A DNA stretch of 64,000 nucleotides from Dirofilaria immitis (GCA_024305405.1 JAKNDB010000087.1:5892501-5956500), one strand, 5' to 3'; shown: positions 52,700-64,000, numbered from the stretch's first letter. Made by a program: numbers and translations. The notes: generated from the sequence alone by a model not told the origin.

Positions 52700-54836
52700 T
52701 TTCAAATCAAACTAGATCTCTTAAAAATGTTGATATTTGCCATCTGTCACTCATTTTGTTTGCTGATGGATAGAGCAAAAATGGTCAAGCAGAATTTAAA
52801 AATGAAGCCATCAGATCAATAAAATATAAGAAATCGTACGTAGTTAAGAATTCATGTTACGAAAGATTTACGTGAGCTTAGCAAATATCTGTCGTACAGA
52901 GAGCTTCTAATTTAGACATATATTATTGATAAATGTCAGGCAATTAAATTATTAAACTCAGCCGGTTAGTGAATTTCGTTGAAGCGGCTTGTTCATAAAG
53001 AACGATAACAATGCCGAGTATATTTGTATACTAATTGACAAGACATAACTCCTTTATTATTTACTCTGTACAATATTTCTTGAAATTTTATTCCTCCTTT
53101 AATTAATTTATTTCGTATAAGTTTATCTTATCGTCAGATTTAAATTTTCCAATAGCTGCTGTCATTTTATTCTTGTATAATCAGTGAAAGTGGGCAGTAT
53201 GATGATTAGTCTTAACATAGATATTTAATTAATTAATATTGAGGTTATTAAATCCAAGATGAAGCGATTCAAATGAGGAAATGTATTTTGAGATATTAAA
53301 TGGGTAATAACCCCTCAGGTTCATCGTAAGCATATTTGACTGGGATATTATTTAAATAGTATTTTCGTACTCAATGCTCACTTACAGATTGTTTTTCATT
53401 ATTGTGCGTGTCTTGCGCAACTTTTCTATAGCAAAAATCCATTTTAAAATGAGAATTTCATGAAACTTCTTACTGTGCATTCCCATAAATATGTGAATTT
53501 ATGAGTTTATTATGCTTTTCGATGCGACTTGACTGCCTATTTAACCATATGTGCTTATATGTTTCTAATTTTCTTTTAACTTTCTGATTTGATTATCAGT
53601 TTCTATGTAAGGATAATATAAAAATTAAAATTTTGTTTAGCTTGCATGAAGATGAACATTGATAATTAAAGCATGAGCTGCATTTTTGATAATAAAATCT
53701 AAAAAATTATCTGTGCAGAGATAAAATTGCAAGTCTATGACATGTAGAAAGAGGTATTTGATGGTTGGGCTTCCTAACGTTTACTAGTGTTCCAAGGTTC
53801 CAGAGGTGAACAAAAGAAATATCTTGCGATTTACTATATATTAAATCTTATGATCATGTAGACATCGCACGCACGCATAACGATATAAACCACAGAAGAA
53901 AGGAATTGCAGTTTATAAATTCTCGCAGAAGGCTCGCAATAAGAGTGCAGTACATTGTAGGTCTCTAATAAAGGGGATATAATATATTATATACAAAAAT
54001 CATTTCAGGGTTTAGAAAATAATAATGCCGAATAAGGCCTACTGATTCTTAAGCTTAACAACAGATTAAGAAGATTATGTTGTTTGTGAATTTCACATAA
54101 TAACAGATCTTTTTCTTCTATATCTTCGACATATCAATGCACTGCCGAATTAACATCGGATGTTTACTATTATTAGCAAATAAACTTATTAACAAAGAAC
54201 TTTGTAACTTTATTGATTGTTGGCGAATACATAAACAATTGGAAGCATGTGACATATAATGAAAATAGCTATGTGAATTCTTTGGAACAGTTTCCTAATA
54301 ATTTTCGAGAATGTAATGTTATGCAAATATTTTGGATTAGCAGAGATTTTTTGAGAATTGGTTATTATTAAATAATAGTAAAGATAGTGAAAACAATTGT
54401 ACTATTTTAAAATTATTCAATCTGGAGAAATTAATCTAAAAATTTTTTCCTTAACTTCTAATATAGCAAATTTTTTCATAAAAATTGAAATATCTTCCTT
54501 CAATTTGTGAACAGCAAATGTGGATGAGATATACAAAATGGATTATAACGAAGTATCAGTTATCAATTTTAAACAACTTTAATATCACTATTAGACTTTA
54601 GTCTAATAATCCACAATTTAGTCAAGTTTTTTTCAAGCAATGACTTCCAAAGGAAACGAAATCGTTTGTTCTTTACAATTTGTTTCGATCTATTTTTCCT
54701 TGTTTGTTATTAAATTTAAAAAAAATGAGGTTATTCGGATGTATATTTGTGTATCTGTTTTGAATGTATGTAAAAGTTTTCTTTATTTTCAGAATTCGGT
54801 TTTTGCTTTTAAAACAGTAAAGATTGCAGTAGAGAT
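52700..54836. other. Convergent spacer after the RhoGEF gene
   Basis: About 2.1 kb between the RhoGEF stop (plus) and the stop of the minus-strand membrane protein. AATAAA occurs near 52819. No exon supported. The open plus-strand stretch at 54640-54972 is the antisense shadow of the membrane protein's last exon. Confidence 0.6.
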
Positions 54837-55784
54837 TTATCGGAAAATTCGAAAGCCGGTGATTAAGACAACAATTGCAGCAATTGCTGTTATAAAAAGA
54901 ATATTACCATTACGCATGATATTACCATGCACCTTTTCTGCGCAATTGTATATTTGGATCCTAAAAGTGTAATCTTAAAAATTTTTGGAAAATAATTTTC
55001 CAGAAATATCAGTTTTCTACACTTCAGCAGTATTTGTCGAGTTAAAATTGATTATTTAAAGTTCGCAATTTTTAATTCTATTTCATGATTATTTTAGCCT
55101 TATTCATTATACCTCAACAAACTATTAAAAATAGACTTTTCTATTAAATGGCACTTACCTTCTTCGTCGTAATCAGCGGCCTAAATAGCAAAAATATTTT
55201 TGGAATTGAAAAATTAAAAAAAATTAAAATGAAAATGCAAATAAGCAAACAATCTTAAGCTTGAAAGAGGGATAAATTAAATGATGTTGAAGTTATTTCC
55301 TCGTTTTGTTCTCCAAGGCACTTTTGTTTCTTAAATTTAGCATTTATTACTTAGACATGTTTTTTGCTCAAATAAATATGTCAAAATGGATAAATTAATT
55401 TTATTTCATCAAGAAACAAATTACGGACCGCAGATACCAATGTTTGCTTAGAAACTTGTGCTTTTCCTGTCTTTTCTGTTGCTTCTTTATTATTTTTGGC
55501 GCCTTAAAATAACATTTTGACATTCTGATTTTAATGTAGATTTCGACAATCGCCATTTTAAATCTTGGTTTAAGCAAATTGGAGGATTTAAATCGAAGCA
55601 TTTCTTGAAATTAAAAGTTTGTTTTGACAACAAGAAGCAAACCCGAGGCTCCTATTTGAGCAGATCTTAATTCTGTGCGATCTGTTGGAGTTCGACTTGA
55701 AGCAGCCGGTACAAAATATTGTCCAAAAGGCGGCGGTGGTGGCATAACATTTGCTGGTCCCAAATCTTCGTAATTATCACCCAT
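54837..55784 (-). CDS. Small single-pass membrane protein, proline-rich N-terminus
   Basis: Exons: 55784-55643, 55502-55429, 55180-55159 (22 bp) and 54960-54837. It starts MGDNYEDLGPANVMPPPPPF, then a Ser/Thr/Lys-rich middle (KNNKEATEKTGKAQVSKQT), ADYDEEG, and a C-terminal membrane segment (NILFITAIAAIVVLITGF) with a very short tail RIFR. The length is about 120 residues with one membrane helix at the very C-terminus, so a tail-anchored or type II topology is possible. The ATG lies directly after a GTTTAG acceptor, so the mRNA is probably trans-spliced there. The last exon needs one extra A (A4 at about 54932-54937) to join the membrane segment to the upstream frame. Family not recognised. 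Confidence 0.6.
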
Positions 55785-55942
55785 CTAAACAAAAAAAAAC
55801 CATTTTACTAATGGATCAAAAGCAAGAGCAATATCTTCGAGAACTTGAAGGAAAGAAATCTATATGAAATATGTAAAGATATTTATTGCTGAAATTGAAA
55901 AATTCTTTTAAAAATCAGTGTTAAAATGATAATGGCTTACAA

Positions 55943-56141
55943 CGGTGTTTAGATGGTATCAAATTCGTCTTTGTCCAATCCTAAATATTCTAATGCCTAA
56001 TAGAATTTGAAAATTTATAATTTCACCCATACTTTTATTTAGTTCTCCAAGGCTTGAAAATTTTGTACAGATGAGAATCACAATTCCATGAGCATCACAA
56101 AAGATAAATGAAGGCAACCAACCGTTTTCTGTTGAAATAGT
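55943..56141 (-). CDS. C-terminal exons of an unrecognised gene
   Basis: A last exon, after a TTCTATTAG acceptor at about 55998, reads ALEYLGLDKDEFDTI then TAA. The exon before it, about 56141-56030, follows TATTTCAACAG and reads NGWLPSFIFCDAHGIVIL then ICTKFSSLGELNKS. The gene ends about 160 bp before the ATG of the membrane protein on the same strand. The family was not recognised and the 5' part was not securely found. Confidence 0.5.
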
Positions 56142-56554
56142 AAAAGTTCTAAATTTACCCAACTTGGTAATTTATACACACTACTTCATTTTATATTCCA
56201 AATTAATTTATTAAAGATTTGCATATTAGTTTAGGAAATATTGAAGAAAGGAGAATATTGGGTCATTTTTTAAATAATAAAAGAAACGATGAAAATAATG
56301 AAGAAAAGCGGATAAGGAAATGTTAAACAAACAGAGTAAGAAAAATGTGGAGAGATAAGAAAAGAGAAGAAAATATGAAATGTTAATTTATTCCATTGTT
56401 GATAATATAAAATGCTTTCTTAGAAATCTCTTAGAAAGGCCTTTTTATCTTTTCATTGTTTATCAATGAAAAGAATGTGTGAAACTTAATTTTTCGTTCA
56501 TTGCACTTCCTTTTGCTTAAGCTTTGAATGTTGTCTTTGCTATATACATATATG

Positions 56555-56555
<1 letters not shown>

Positions 56556-56580
<25 letters not shown>
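56556..56580. repeat. (AT)n microsatellite
   Basis: An uninterrupted run of about twelve AT units with interrupted TATA/CATA units before it from 56541. It lies just downstream, in minus-strand sense, of the coding segment ending near 56599. Confidence 0.9.
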
Positions 56581-56585
<5 letters not shown>

Positions 56586-56596
56586 TCACTTACAAA

Positions 56597-56980
56597 TTAA
56601 ATGAGGCCCTGGGATTCTTTGCCCAGCTCTCTATAAGCCTCATTTATTTCTGGATGCGACTCCTTTATTCGCATTCGTTTTTAATAAAGCAGGATAGTAT
56701 CAGTACCTTTTCCCTTCATAAATTTCTCTTTGATAATTTCTGAATTTTTGAAGAGTCTGGTATTCCTTGAAATTCAGGATTTTAATAAATGGAAAATGAC
56801 AAGAATTTTGAAAAACTACTTTTGAAATGTTGAATTCAGAAAATTAAAAGATATTCTGGACAAGTTTTCAAACTATTTAATAATGATCTATCAATTTGGA
56901 AATTTGTAATACTTTTCAAGAATTCAAATAATATTTCTACACCCACTGCTCTGGAGAATGAATAGCAACTAGTTTCCTTC
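56597..56980 (-). CDS. Candidate exons of another minus-strand gene
   Basis: Three pieces look coding. About 56977-56942 reads RKLVAIHSPEQW before GTGTAG. About 56750-56705 follows TTCAAAAATTCAG and reads IIKEKFMKGKG. About 56670-56597 reads MRIKESHPEINEAYREL then GKESQGLI and TAA. The last two are in one frame with a TAA between them (about 56682), so either an exon boundary is missed, a base is wrong, or the gene is broken. Charged and helical in character. Family not recognised. Confidence 0.35.
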
Positions 56981-57928
56981 TAATTTATTTTTTGACTAAA
57001 ATTTACGCATTAACTTATTTCTCTATAATATGCTAAAAATTGATAATGAACTATTTTTAGAATATTGTATCATAGATAGCTGATAAATATTATTCTTTTC
57101 TATGATAATAGGTATGCTCGGTTCTTAATCTTTTAATCATTTGAGATTCAACGATGACTAGACAATAAATTGTCGCATCTGTTCCAGTGTAATGATTTTC
57201 TATACATTTGAATATACTTCATGCTTTTTAATTTAATTCATTGGTAATATTCACAATTTATTTAGTTTGAAATAAATTAATGCTCGAATTTAAATGGTAT
57301 TAGAATTTTGGAGTGAAATTGAATTTAACTTCATAAATGAATATGAGTCATGAAACAGTATTGACTGATAAAGCATATTGTCATAGAATATTATTTTATT
57401 GAATATCGGTAAGACTTTTATTTTACTGTTTCTATCGAAGGTTTTTGTTTTGAAATAAGCCACATTGTATTCGATTAAAATCAAAAATCCATAAACTTTT
57501 ATTCACTTCAAAATTTTCAAATCAATTTTCCTCTATTGTTTCTCTATTTTAATTTTAATATTTTTGTTAATAACAAACATAAATGACGTTAAATTATGAC
57601 AAATTTACTATTGTTCTTAAGGTTTTCATATTTTTTGCAATATTTGATGTAGATTTAATATTATAAAAATTTTTATATTATTAATCACTGAAGCACTAAT
57701 ACATAAATCCATTAATTTATGCTTAAAATACAAATTCAAACTTTGCCCTAATCAATCTTCTACATTACCTTTCTTTCTTTTTTCCATTCGTGCATTTGAT
57801 TTAATGAAAATTATCGAAATAGGCTTTTTATTCAATTTTTAATTACTCATCAACTATATATTTTCTCAATTAATTATTTGTTTCTTGAAATTGGCTTGAA
57901 AAATCATTTGTTTCTTGAAATAAATTTC

Positions 57929-57934
57929 AGGCCA
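57929..57934 (+). promoter_or_regulatory. Probable trans-splice acceptor of the peptide gene
   Basis: AATTTCAG sits about 47 bases before the ATG at 57977, with no upstream coding exon. This is typical for leader addition in nematodes and supports the short two-exon gene as real. Confidence 0.4.
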
Positions 57935-57976
57935 TTTGACACTTCTATTGTTATTTTTACTTCACAAAGCTACAAA

Positions 57977-58503
57977 ATGCCAAAACTGACATTGCAAACA
58001 ATTGGTATTTATTTCCTTCCATGGTTTCTCTCGATTGTTGTAAACTATTCAACAGCTACAGTAAGCTTTTTTAACTTTAAAGCAGATCTACTTCAATAAT
58101 GATATTCGAAATTAAGCACTGTTAAACATTAACTATTTTATAGAACAGAATAATTTCCAAATACTAGTTTAAATTCAATATCGGATATCATTTCGTGATG
58201 AAAGATTTTTGATATTATTAAGAAGGAATGCTTATAGATTGTCAATTAGAAGATTCATAATTAAATCTTATTCTATCTTTCAAGGCAGCATATTTACACA
58301 TTTCGATTTTTTAAGACGGTGACATATTTATTCATATGACACTTTAGGCTTTAAACAGATTCTATCACTTTGATGATGATGGTATCATGGATGATGATGA
58401 CGCGCCACAATGGTTCTTCACCAAGCCAACATTTGTAATCACCAAAAAGCAAATGAATGAGCGAATTGTTAATTCACTTTTAAGAAATGCATGGATTGGT
58501 TAA
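57977..58503 (+). CDS. Small secreted peptide precursor, possibly PDF-like neuropeptide
   Basis: Two exons, 57977-58060 and 58348-58503, joined by a phase-0 GT-AG intron, give 79 residues. Residues 1-28 are a signal peptide with a hydrophobic core (IGIYFLPWFLSIVV). The mature part starts ALNRFYHFDDDGIMDDDD, has an acidic spacer, then a dibasic KK at residues 61-62 followed by a 17-residue C-terminal peptide QMNERIVNSLLRNAWIG. A final Gly before the stop is the usual signal for C-terminal amidation. NERIVNSLL resembles the N-x-x-(I/V)-(I/V)-N-x-(L/I)-(L/I) core of pigment-dispersing-factor peptides, though the C-terminal half is shorter than known PDFs. The neuropeptide role is inference. A cryptic donor (GATTG|GTTAAT) near the stop could extend the protein. 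Confidence 0.55.
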
Positions 58504-59196
58504 TTTATAAATTTTCCAGACTTGTATTAAATAAGAGAAACCTTTGTCTTGAAAAATCGAGTGCATTTTTTGATTCAGCATCTTAATCATTCACAATAGA
58601 GAAAGCAGCATAGATCAGTTTTTATATTTTCATTGAAAAACCAATAATTTATTTCTTATAGACTAATATCTGAATACTTGTAATTTCAGTCAAGTTAACA
58701 GATTAAAAAAATTCCAAAACTCACATTCATTTTAGTATTTTCCATCATAAAAAAATTCAATTCAAATTCTATTAAATTCAGAATATGGTTTAAATTTGTT
58801 TGAATACAAACGCCAGTGACTTACTTTTACTTACCAGAATAGCTAGGTCAGCCTGCAATTCTTGATAAATATTTTACACAAGAAAGCATAGAAATGTAAA
58901 TGATTTTGTTTTATTCTCTGAAATTTCATCCGACAATAAAATTTAGTGTCCTGCAAAAGTTTTTCCTCAGATTCGATCATTAAAAACTCTGAAATTGTGC
59001 TTATCTTAAAAGTCATAAGAATTATTACGGTCATTTCTAAGAACTATTCAATTAAACAACAAAGCAGCGTATATATTACGACACCAAAACGGTTATGTGC
59101 AAAACAACAGAAATAAGTTTTTGGACATTAGGTAGAAATGAATGAAATAAGCTGTATAAATTACGCTGAATTATATAAATATCAGTTTTCAGTTAA
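58504..59196. other. Spacer between peptide gene and coiled-coil gene
   Basis: No gene supported. On the minus strand around 58835-58856, a short ELQADLAIL stretch ends at a strong GTAAGT donor, which may be a stray exon of an unseen gene. Confidence 0.4.
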
Positions 59197-62100
59197 TTAA
59201 ATATTCATCGTTTCCCAACTGGTTTTATCAAAAAGCCTCTCTTGGCCTTTTTGAATTTGACACTGTAAGAAAGCAATTTCTGCTTTCACACAAAGGATTT
59301 GTAATTGAGCCCTCTCTTTCTCGTTTTGCTTCATTTTCTGGTTAGTCAAGGCTAACTGAATGCGGAGTTCACATATTTGATGCTTGCACTATAACTTTGG
59401 AAAGATTAATATCGCTGAGAAGAAGGATATGAAAAATTCGAGAAATTATGTACAATTAAACTAAACCTACTCGAAGTTTACAACTACTGGATTAAACACT
59501 AAATTTCTCTCTCCTAAATTAAAAATGCGCAACTCGAAATTGGAAAATTTATCTAACTTTACTCTTAAATTAAATTAAAACTTATTTAGTTTTGAAAAGT
59601 TTAAGTAACTTTTCAAAAATTCTTTGAGAAGTTTGAATTCGAACTTCAAAATTCTTGAAGAAAATTTACCGTGCTTATTGTGTTTCGCAGTAACTGTATC
59701 TTGTTTTCCATAGTCTTCAATTCATTTTGTTTATCGATAATGCAATCCGTGTCAACAGAAACAGATGAAATGCTGTGATAGATCATATTCAACTTCTTAA
59801 GAAGTTTTCAGTTTTGAAAGAAATAAGTTTTAAATGATTTTTCAGAAATCAAGTCTTTGAACAATGGCTTTTGCACAAGAAGAGTAAAGAAATTTTGATT
59901 ATTAGATCACTTGGAATGAATCAAGTTTAAATTCTTACTCATTCTTTTTTCCATCTTCAATCAAATATGTCGTGTCATAAAATTCATGATATAAATAAAG
60001 CAGTCGTTCTCGCAATTTATTGATAATTTCGCGATTTTTTTAGATCTTAAATTAGCAATATTACGCCGTTAAAAAAATTTAGGAGAAATTGTTTTCTGAA
60101 AATTATAGTTTGCAGCAGAATAGAAAAAACTAGAGAAAAATGATTTTGATTTGCTATAAAAGATAATAAAAAAGTACAAAAATATATTTGATATTCCTAA
60201 CTAAAATTGAAATCATTGCAAACCTATTTTTTAGCACAAAATTCTTTTACGAGTTACTGAAAATCCTAAGTGATAATAATCTATTCGGACCAAACTTAAC
60301 AAATCACACAGTAAGTGTCATTTTTGCGGGCAAATGTAATATTATAAAAGTGAGTATAATTCAAAATAAAAAAATAAAAAATAAACGAACTTGATTTTAG
60401 CATAAGCAATTTTCTCTTTCAGATAATTAATAGCGTTGTTCAGTTTCATAATTTCACAGTTACTAATATCAAATCCACATTTCTCTTGGGGATGCAACAA
60501 ACTATTGATATATTTGAACATACTTTCAATGGTATTTCTCGAGAAATGGAGAGCAAATGAATTTTTTCTGGAAAAATATAAGATTTATATCTTAGATAAT
60601 AAGAATTCAAGATATCCAAACAATAAGAATTGAAATGAAAAGTAAGAAATATGGGATTTTGCATCGCTTTCCTGTTTTCTTTCCAGAAAGTTTTTTCATA
60701 CATTTTGCACATCATCAGAAGAAAAAAGTACTTTATGTGAGAACTTAGAACAGTGAATCATAAAAAGATAGAAGGAATCATGTGTAGAATTTTCCTGACA
60801 CTCGAGAGATAACAAATTCCCGCTATGTAAATCGTTCAAAGTTAATATATATGATCTTTAGAGGATGAATAGCAGACAGAGCGCAATGTACGTCGACTAG
60901 GAACTATAAACTATTAATCGGAAGAGTAATTCACAAAAGCGAACACTGTCAAAAAATTGCAAACAAAAATTAAAACTCTGTTACAGTCGTAGCATCGATT
61001 GAAACTTGTAATATATTATTACAATGAGTACTTTAGTAAACTATTATATTAAATTTCTCAAAAATACGAATGCAAATCGATGCCACAACTGTAACGTCAA
61101 AAAAGTTAAATATTAGCTTGACTTAACTATGAGAATTTATAAAACAAATTAAGCACTTCATATATGAAATATTCAGATGGATAATCAAACAATTTAGATT
61201 GGGAATTTGATACACCCAAAAATATGATAAATTTTTCTAGAACAACAAATAAAATAGATTGAATAAAAAAGCCGTCATAAATTTGAAAAGAATCAAAAAT
61301 ATTAAGTTTATCCACAAACATTACCAAATCTGACAAATAATTGGTTCAAAAGGAATTTCTTATGACATAAAAAGCATCATTATAAAAAAATCCAAATAAA
61401 AAGAGATAATTATCTAAATGAAAATGATGAATGCATCTTCATTATAAGTTAACATACTTTAAAAAAGCATTAATAGCTTATTTCATATAAATGAGAACAA
61501 CAGAGAATGAAGAGAAACGAAATAATAATTAATCCTAAGCAATACTATATGAATATAAAATTCTTATTTATTTAAAAATGGACTACCAAAATGCAATATC
61601 ATACCTGAGTTAAATCAAATCCAGCAGAAATGAATGAAAAGAGTGAAATTAAAGAAAATTTTTGATATTTAAATTTAAGAAACAAAGAAATTTTAAAAAA
61701 TTGTCACAACGGTCGAATTTCTTGTAAAAATAATATTTTACATGCATTTCACTTCACATACGGCTTGAAGTTAGGAATAAATAACTTGAAGTTCAATATG
61801 GACAAGCAAAACGACTTGAAGATCTCTAAAAAGCAAAAAACTATTGAAAGCAATGTTGCAATTTCATATTAATCACCAAAAATGATTGATAAATGAGGAC
61901 AGTTATGATTATCGACAAATTTTTGTAGCAAATATTATTATATAATGCGGTCGTGAAAAATGTCAAAAATAGTCGCCATTTTACACTTTTATAATTTCTA
62001 GATAACCGGAAATCACATAAATTTTCTTGTACAGTTTTAACTCGTTAGTAATGAAATAAACAATTGGTTATTCACTTTATTTACAATTATTGCAATGTTC

Positions 62101-63279
62101 GGTGCACCTATTAATTAATTATGGATAAACCGAACATCTCTCATGATAATGGTACGGTCGAATATCAAAAAACAACACATAGAATCTATGATACATGATC
62201 AACTATTGCAATGACTGATCATAGTAAGCGATCCCAATAATATCGCTTTGATGAAAACATTTCACGAATAATTCTACTCTTGCTTCAATCCTAACTGCTA
62301 ATATTGCTTCAATAATGATCTGAACACTGAATCATCTTTAGTTATGCACAAGAGTCTTGCGTAGAGACATATCTCCTAGGGAAATGCTGGCTAATTTCTA
62401 TCTATGATCATTCAGGTGTCAATAATGCTAAAAGTTTAAAAAAAAAAAACAAAGTAGATCACCTAGATTATTCAGATTTTATAACAAAGCGATGTCCATT
62501 TTATTAATCCCGGCATTAAGTATAAAGCATAATACAGTAATAAAAGGGAAGTTTCGAAAGATCAAATTTCAAATTGAAAAAATTACAAAATACTAACCGT
62601 CATATGATAATGATTATATGAAAATAAAGCATCATGTCACTTAATCTTACTTAAAGCAACAGCGCATCTGATTCAGTTTTGAAATTTTATGCTTTATAAG
62701 TTTTAAAATCGCAGATTAATCTAAATTGACATACATAGCATAAATGATGAAAACGGTTGATTTCTAAAAAACCCATTAATCGATTTTCACCAAAGATTAA
62801 AATATTTCGGTTTTTTCCTAAGAACAATTCAAAGTAATGCAGGATGGCACCTGAAAAGTTGGAAAGATAAAACTATGGTTCTTCTTCGCTTAAATGAAAA
62901 GATAAATTTTTAAAATTCAGGACATTTGGTATAATTTGAACAGAAATTTTAAGAGACTTGGCGCGACAATGCGATTGAATCTTTCTAATATATGAAGACA
63001 ACATTCAATCTTCTCACATTCATTTATCAATCCGATTTTTAGTGTCAGCAAAAGGCAGCATGCAACCGGTGCAATAATCAATTATACGCGCAGGTAATAT
63101 TTTTAAAAGCAATAATACCGAAGCGTCATATGCCTAAAACGAAATTAGATAATCAGCGAGACAATGATTATTAAGTTTAGAAGAATAAAAATTACAAAGC
63201 AAAATGAGTCATATGTTTTCATACTTTGTCGAACTTTTCTGATATTTTTTCAAATTCCTTAATTTTATTATCCTTTATC
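59197..63279 (-). CDS. Coiled-coil protein, several exons, 5' end not found
   Basis: Recognised exons in transcript order: 63279-63224 (IKDNKIKEFEKISRKVRQ, tentative), 60567-60391 (SRNTIESMFKYINSLLHP then EKCGFDISNCEIMKLNNA), 60045-59939 (REIINKLRERLLYLYHEF...), 59795-59670 (DKQNELKTMENKIQLLRNT) and 59388-59197 (CELRIQLALTNQKMKQNE ... EIAFLQCQIQKGQERLF, stop TAA). The sequence is rich in Leu/Ile/Lys/Glu with heptad-like spacing, so it probably dimerises as a coiled coil. The exon 59939-60045 is one base short (A7 run at 60036-60042), which puts a TAA in frame unless restored. No catalytic domain seen and no family recognised. The link of the 63224-63279 exon to this gene is a guess based on strand and character. 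Confidence 0.55.
60568..63043. other. Large intron or spacer without visible exons
   Basis: Very AT-rich. An A-run lies at about 62439-62449, and short phrases ACTTGAAG recur at about 61765-61825. Minus-strand open stretches here do not have splice support. It may be intron of the coiled-coil gene. Confidence 0.4.
63044..63095 (+). CDS. Candidate Cys-containing exon on the plus strand
   Basis: After CCGATTTTTAG the plus strand reads CQQKAACNRCNNQLYAQ and ends at a GTAATA donor. G+C content is clearly higher than the surroundings, and a CxxC pair (CNRC) hints at a zinc-binding module. It would be one exon of a gene running off the right edge or hidden by large introns. The minus strand is also open here, so the call is weak. 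Confidence 0.25.
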
Positions 63280-64000
63280 CTAAAATATGAATTACCAATT
63301 CGTTTAGTAATAAACAATAATGACTCATTATTATTTATCTAATCGAAACTATAACTTGCTACTTCTATATAAGGCATAGAAGTTTTTCATTACAAACTAA
63401 AAACAGAAATCGGAGAATCCATGGAATAATTAAATCAGGATCGCATTATTATATACAATTATAAAAGCAAAAAAAAATCTACGTTAGAAGACAGGTTAAT
63501 CCTTTCGAGTAACTTGCATTCTACAAAAATAAATAAAAAATCTTTTTGGAAGAAAATCCAACAAGTAGATATTCAGAAAAATAATCAGTTGAATGTGTAA
63601 TTGTGATCGTTAAAATTATTATCTCATATCAAAACTCCACTATCCACATCGATCAATATATATCTTAAATTTTTGCAAATTGTTTCTCTTGAATAGTGAA
63701 TATAGTATCAACGTTAAACTCACATTTTGATTGTGATTTCATTCCGTACATTTTACAAGATTTATTGTTTAAATCAGAGGAAGAATAACTTCAACTGCAA
63801 ATTCGAAAGACTTTTTATGATTTAAAGATGTTTGAACAATACAGTTTATCTATCTATCAAATTAACAAGTCTTCTAAAATTTTCAAATGCAGCTGATTCT
63901 CTAGTCTGAGGAATTTTTTATTGAAGCATTTTTCAGATGGAGGATGTTTCCTGAATAATTGCAAATAAATGAAATCGCATGAAAGCAGGATGGTAAAGAT

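Noticed and set aside
54640..54972. 110-codon plus-strand ORF
   Set aside because: It covers the antisense of the membrane-segment exon on the minus strand and has no splice or start support.
61745..61830. Minus-strand exon reading IFKSFCLSILNFKLF...
   Set aside because: It is made mostly of the recurring ACTTGAAG phrase, has no donor and soon ends in a stop, so a local repeat explains it better.
1..64000. tRNA genes, CRISPR arrays, bacterial insertions (for example endosymbiont transfers)
   Set aside because: No T-loop-like GGTTCGAATCC with paired arms, no regularly spaced repeats, and no long intron-free bacterial-like ORF were seen.

Overview
This is a eukaryotic window, very AT-rich (about 30% G+C by eye), with small exons, short introns ending in TTTTCAG or TTTTTAG, and several genes whose first ATG lies at or just after a splice acceptor, as expected where transcripts are trans-spliced to a leader. 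Gene content and style fit a nematode. A spirurid or filarial-type parasite is my best guess, but it is inferred from style and not proven. No ribosomal operon, tRNA, CRISPR array or bacterial operon was seen.

Layout. 1-3343 (+): 3' part of a GH37 trehalase. 8.6-9.1 kb (+): weak candidate exons. 9899-14121 (+): a second, complete trehalase in tandem with the same exon phases. 15287-21268 (-): a cortactin/HS1 homologue with an acidic DDW N-terminus, six 37-residue actin-binding repeats, a charged helix and a C-terminal SH3 domain. A decayed seventh repeat exon sits in one intron, and an inverted broken copy of its second exon lies 4.5 kb away at 25.2-25.7 kb. 21.3-36.0 kb: poor in genes, holding unrecognised minus-strand exons (29.9-32.6 kb), coding-looking plus-strand tracts (33.4-34.7 kb) and a 5S rRNA-like fragment near 35.0 kb. 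36124-52699 (+): a 16.6-kb ephexin-family RhoGEF with an N-terminal exon cluster, a 4.8-kb intron and then DH, PH and SH3 domains. 54.8-57.0 kb (-): a small single-pass membrane protein and the ends of one or two further genes packed tightly, possibly an operon. 57977-58503 (+): a two-exon secreted peptide precursor, possibly PDF-like. 59.2-63.3 kb (-): a coiled-coil protein in several exons.

The two best-recognised signalling genes both act on the actin cytoskeleton: cortactin through Arp2/3 and F-actin, ephexin through Rho GTPases. I see no sign that they are co-regulated.

Most recognisable genes carry isolated frame breaks, and at nearly every one a single added base, usually in an A or T run, restores the frame. 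The simplest reading is single-base deletions left in the assembly, not wholesale pseudogenisation. Protein models from this window need correction against reads or transcripts before they are trusted.
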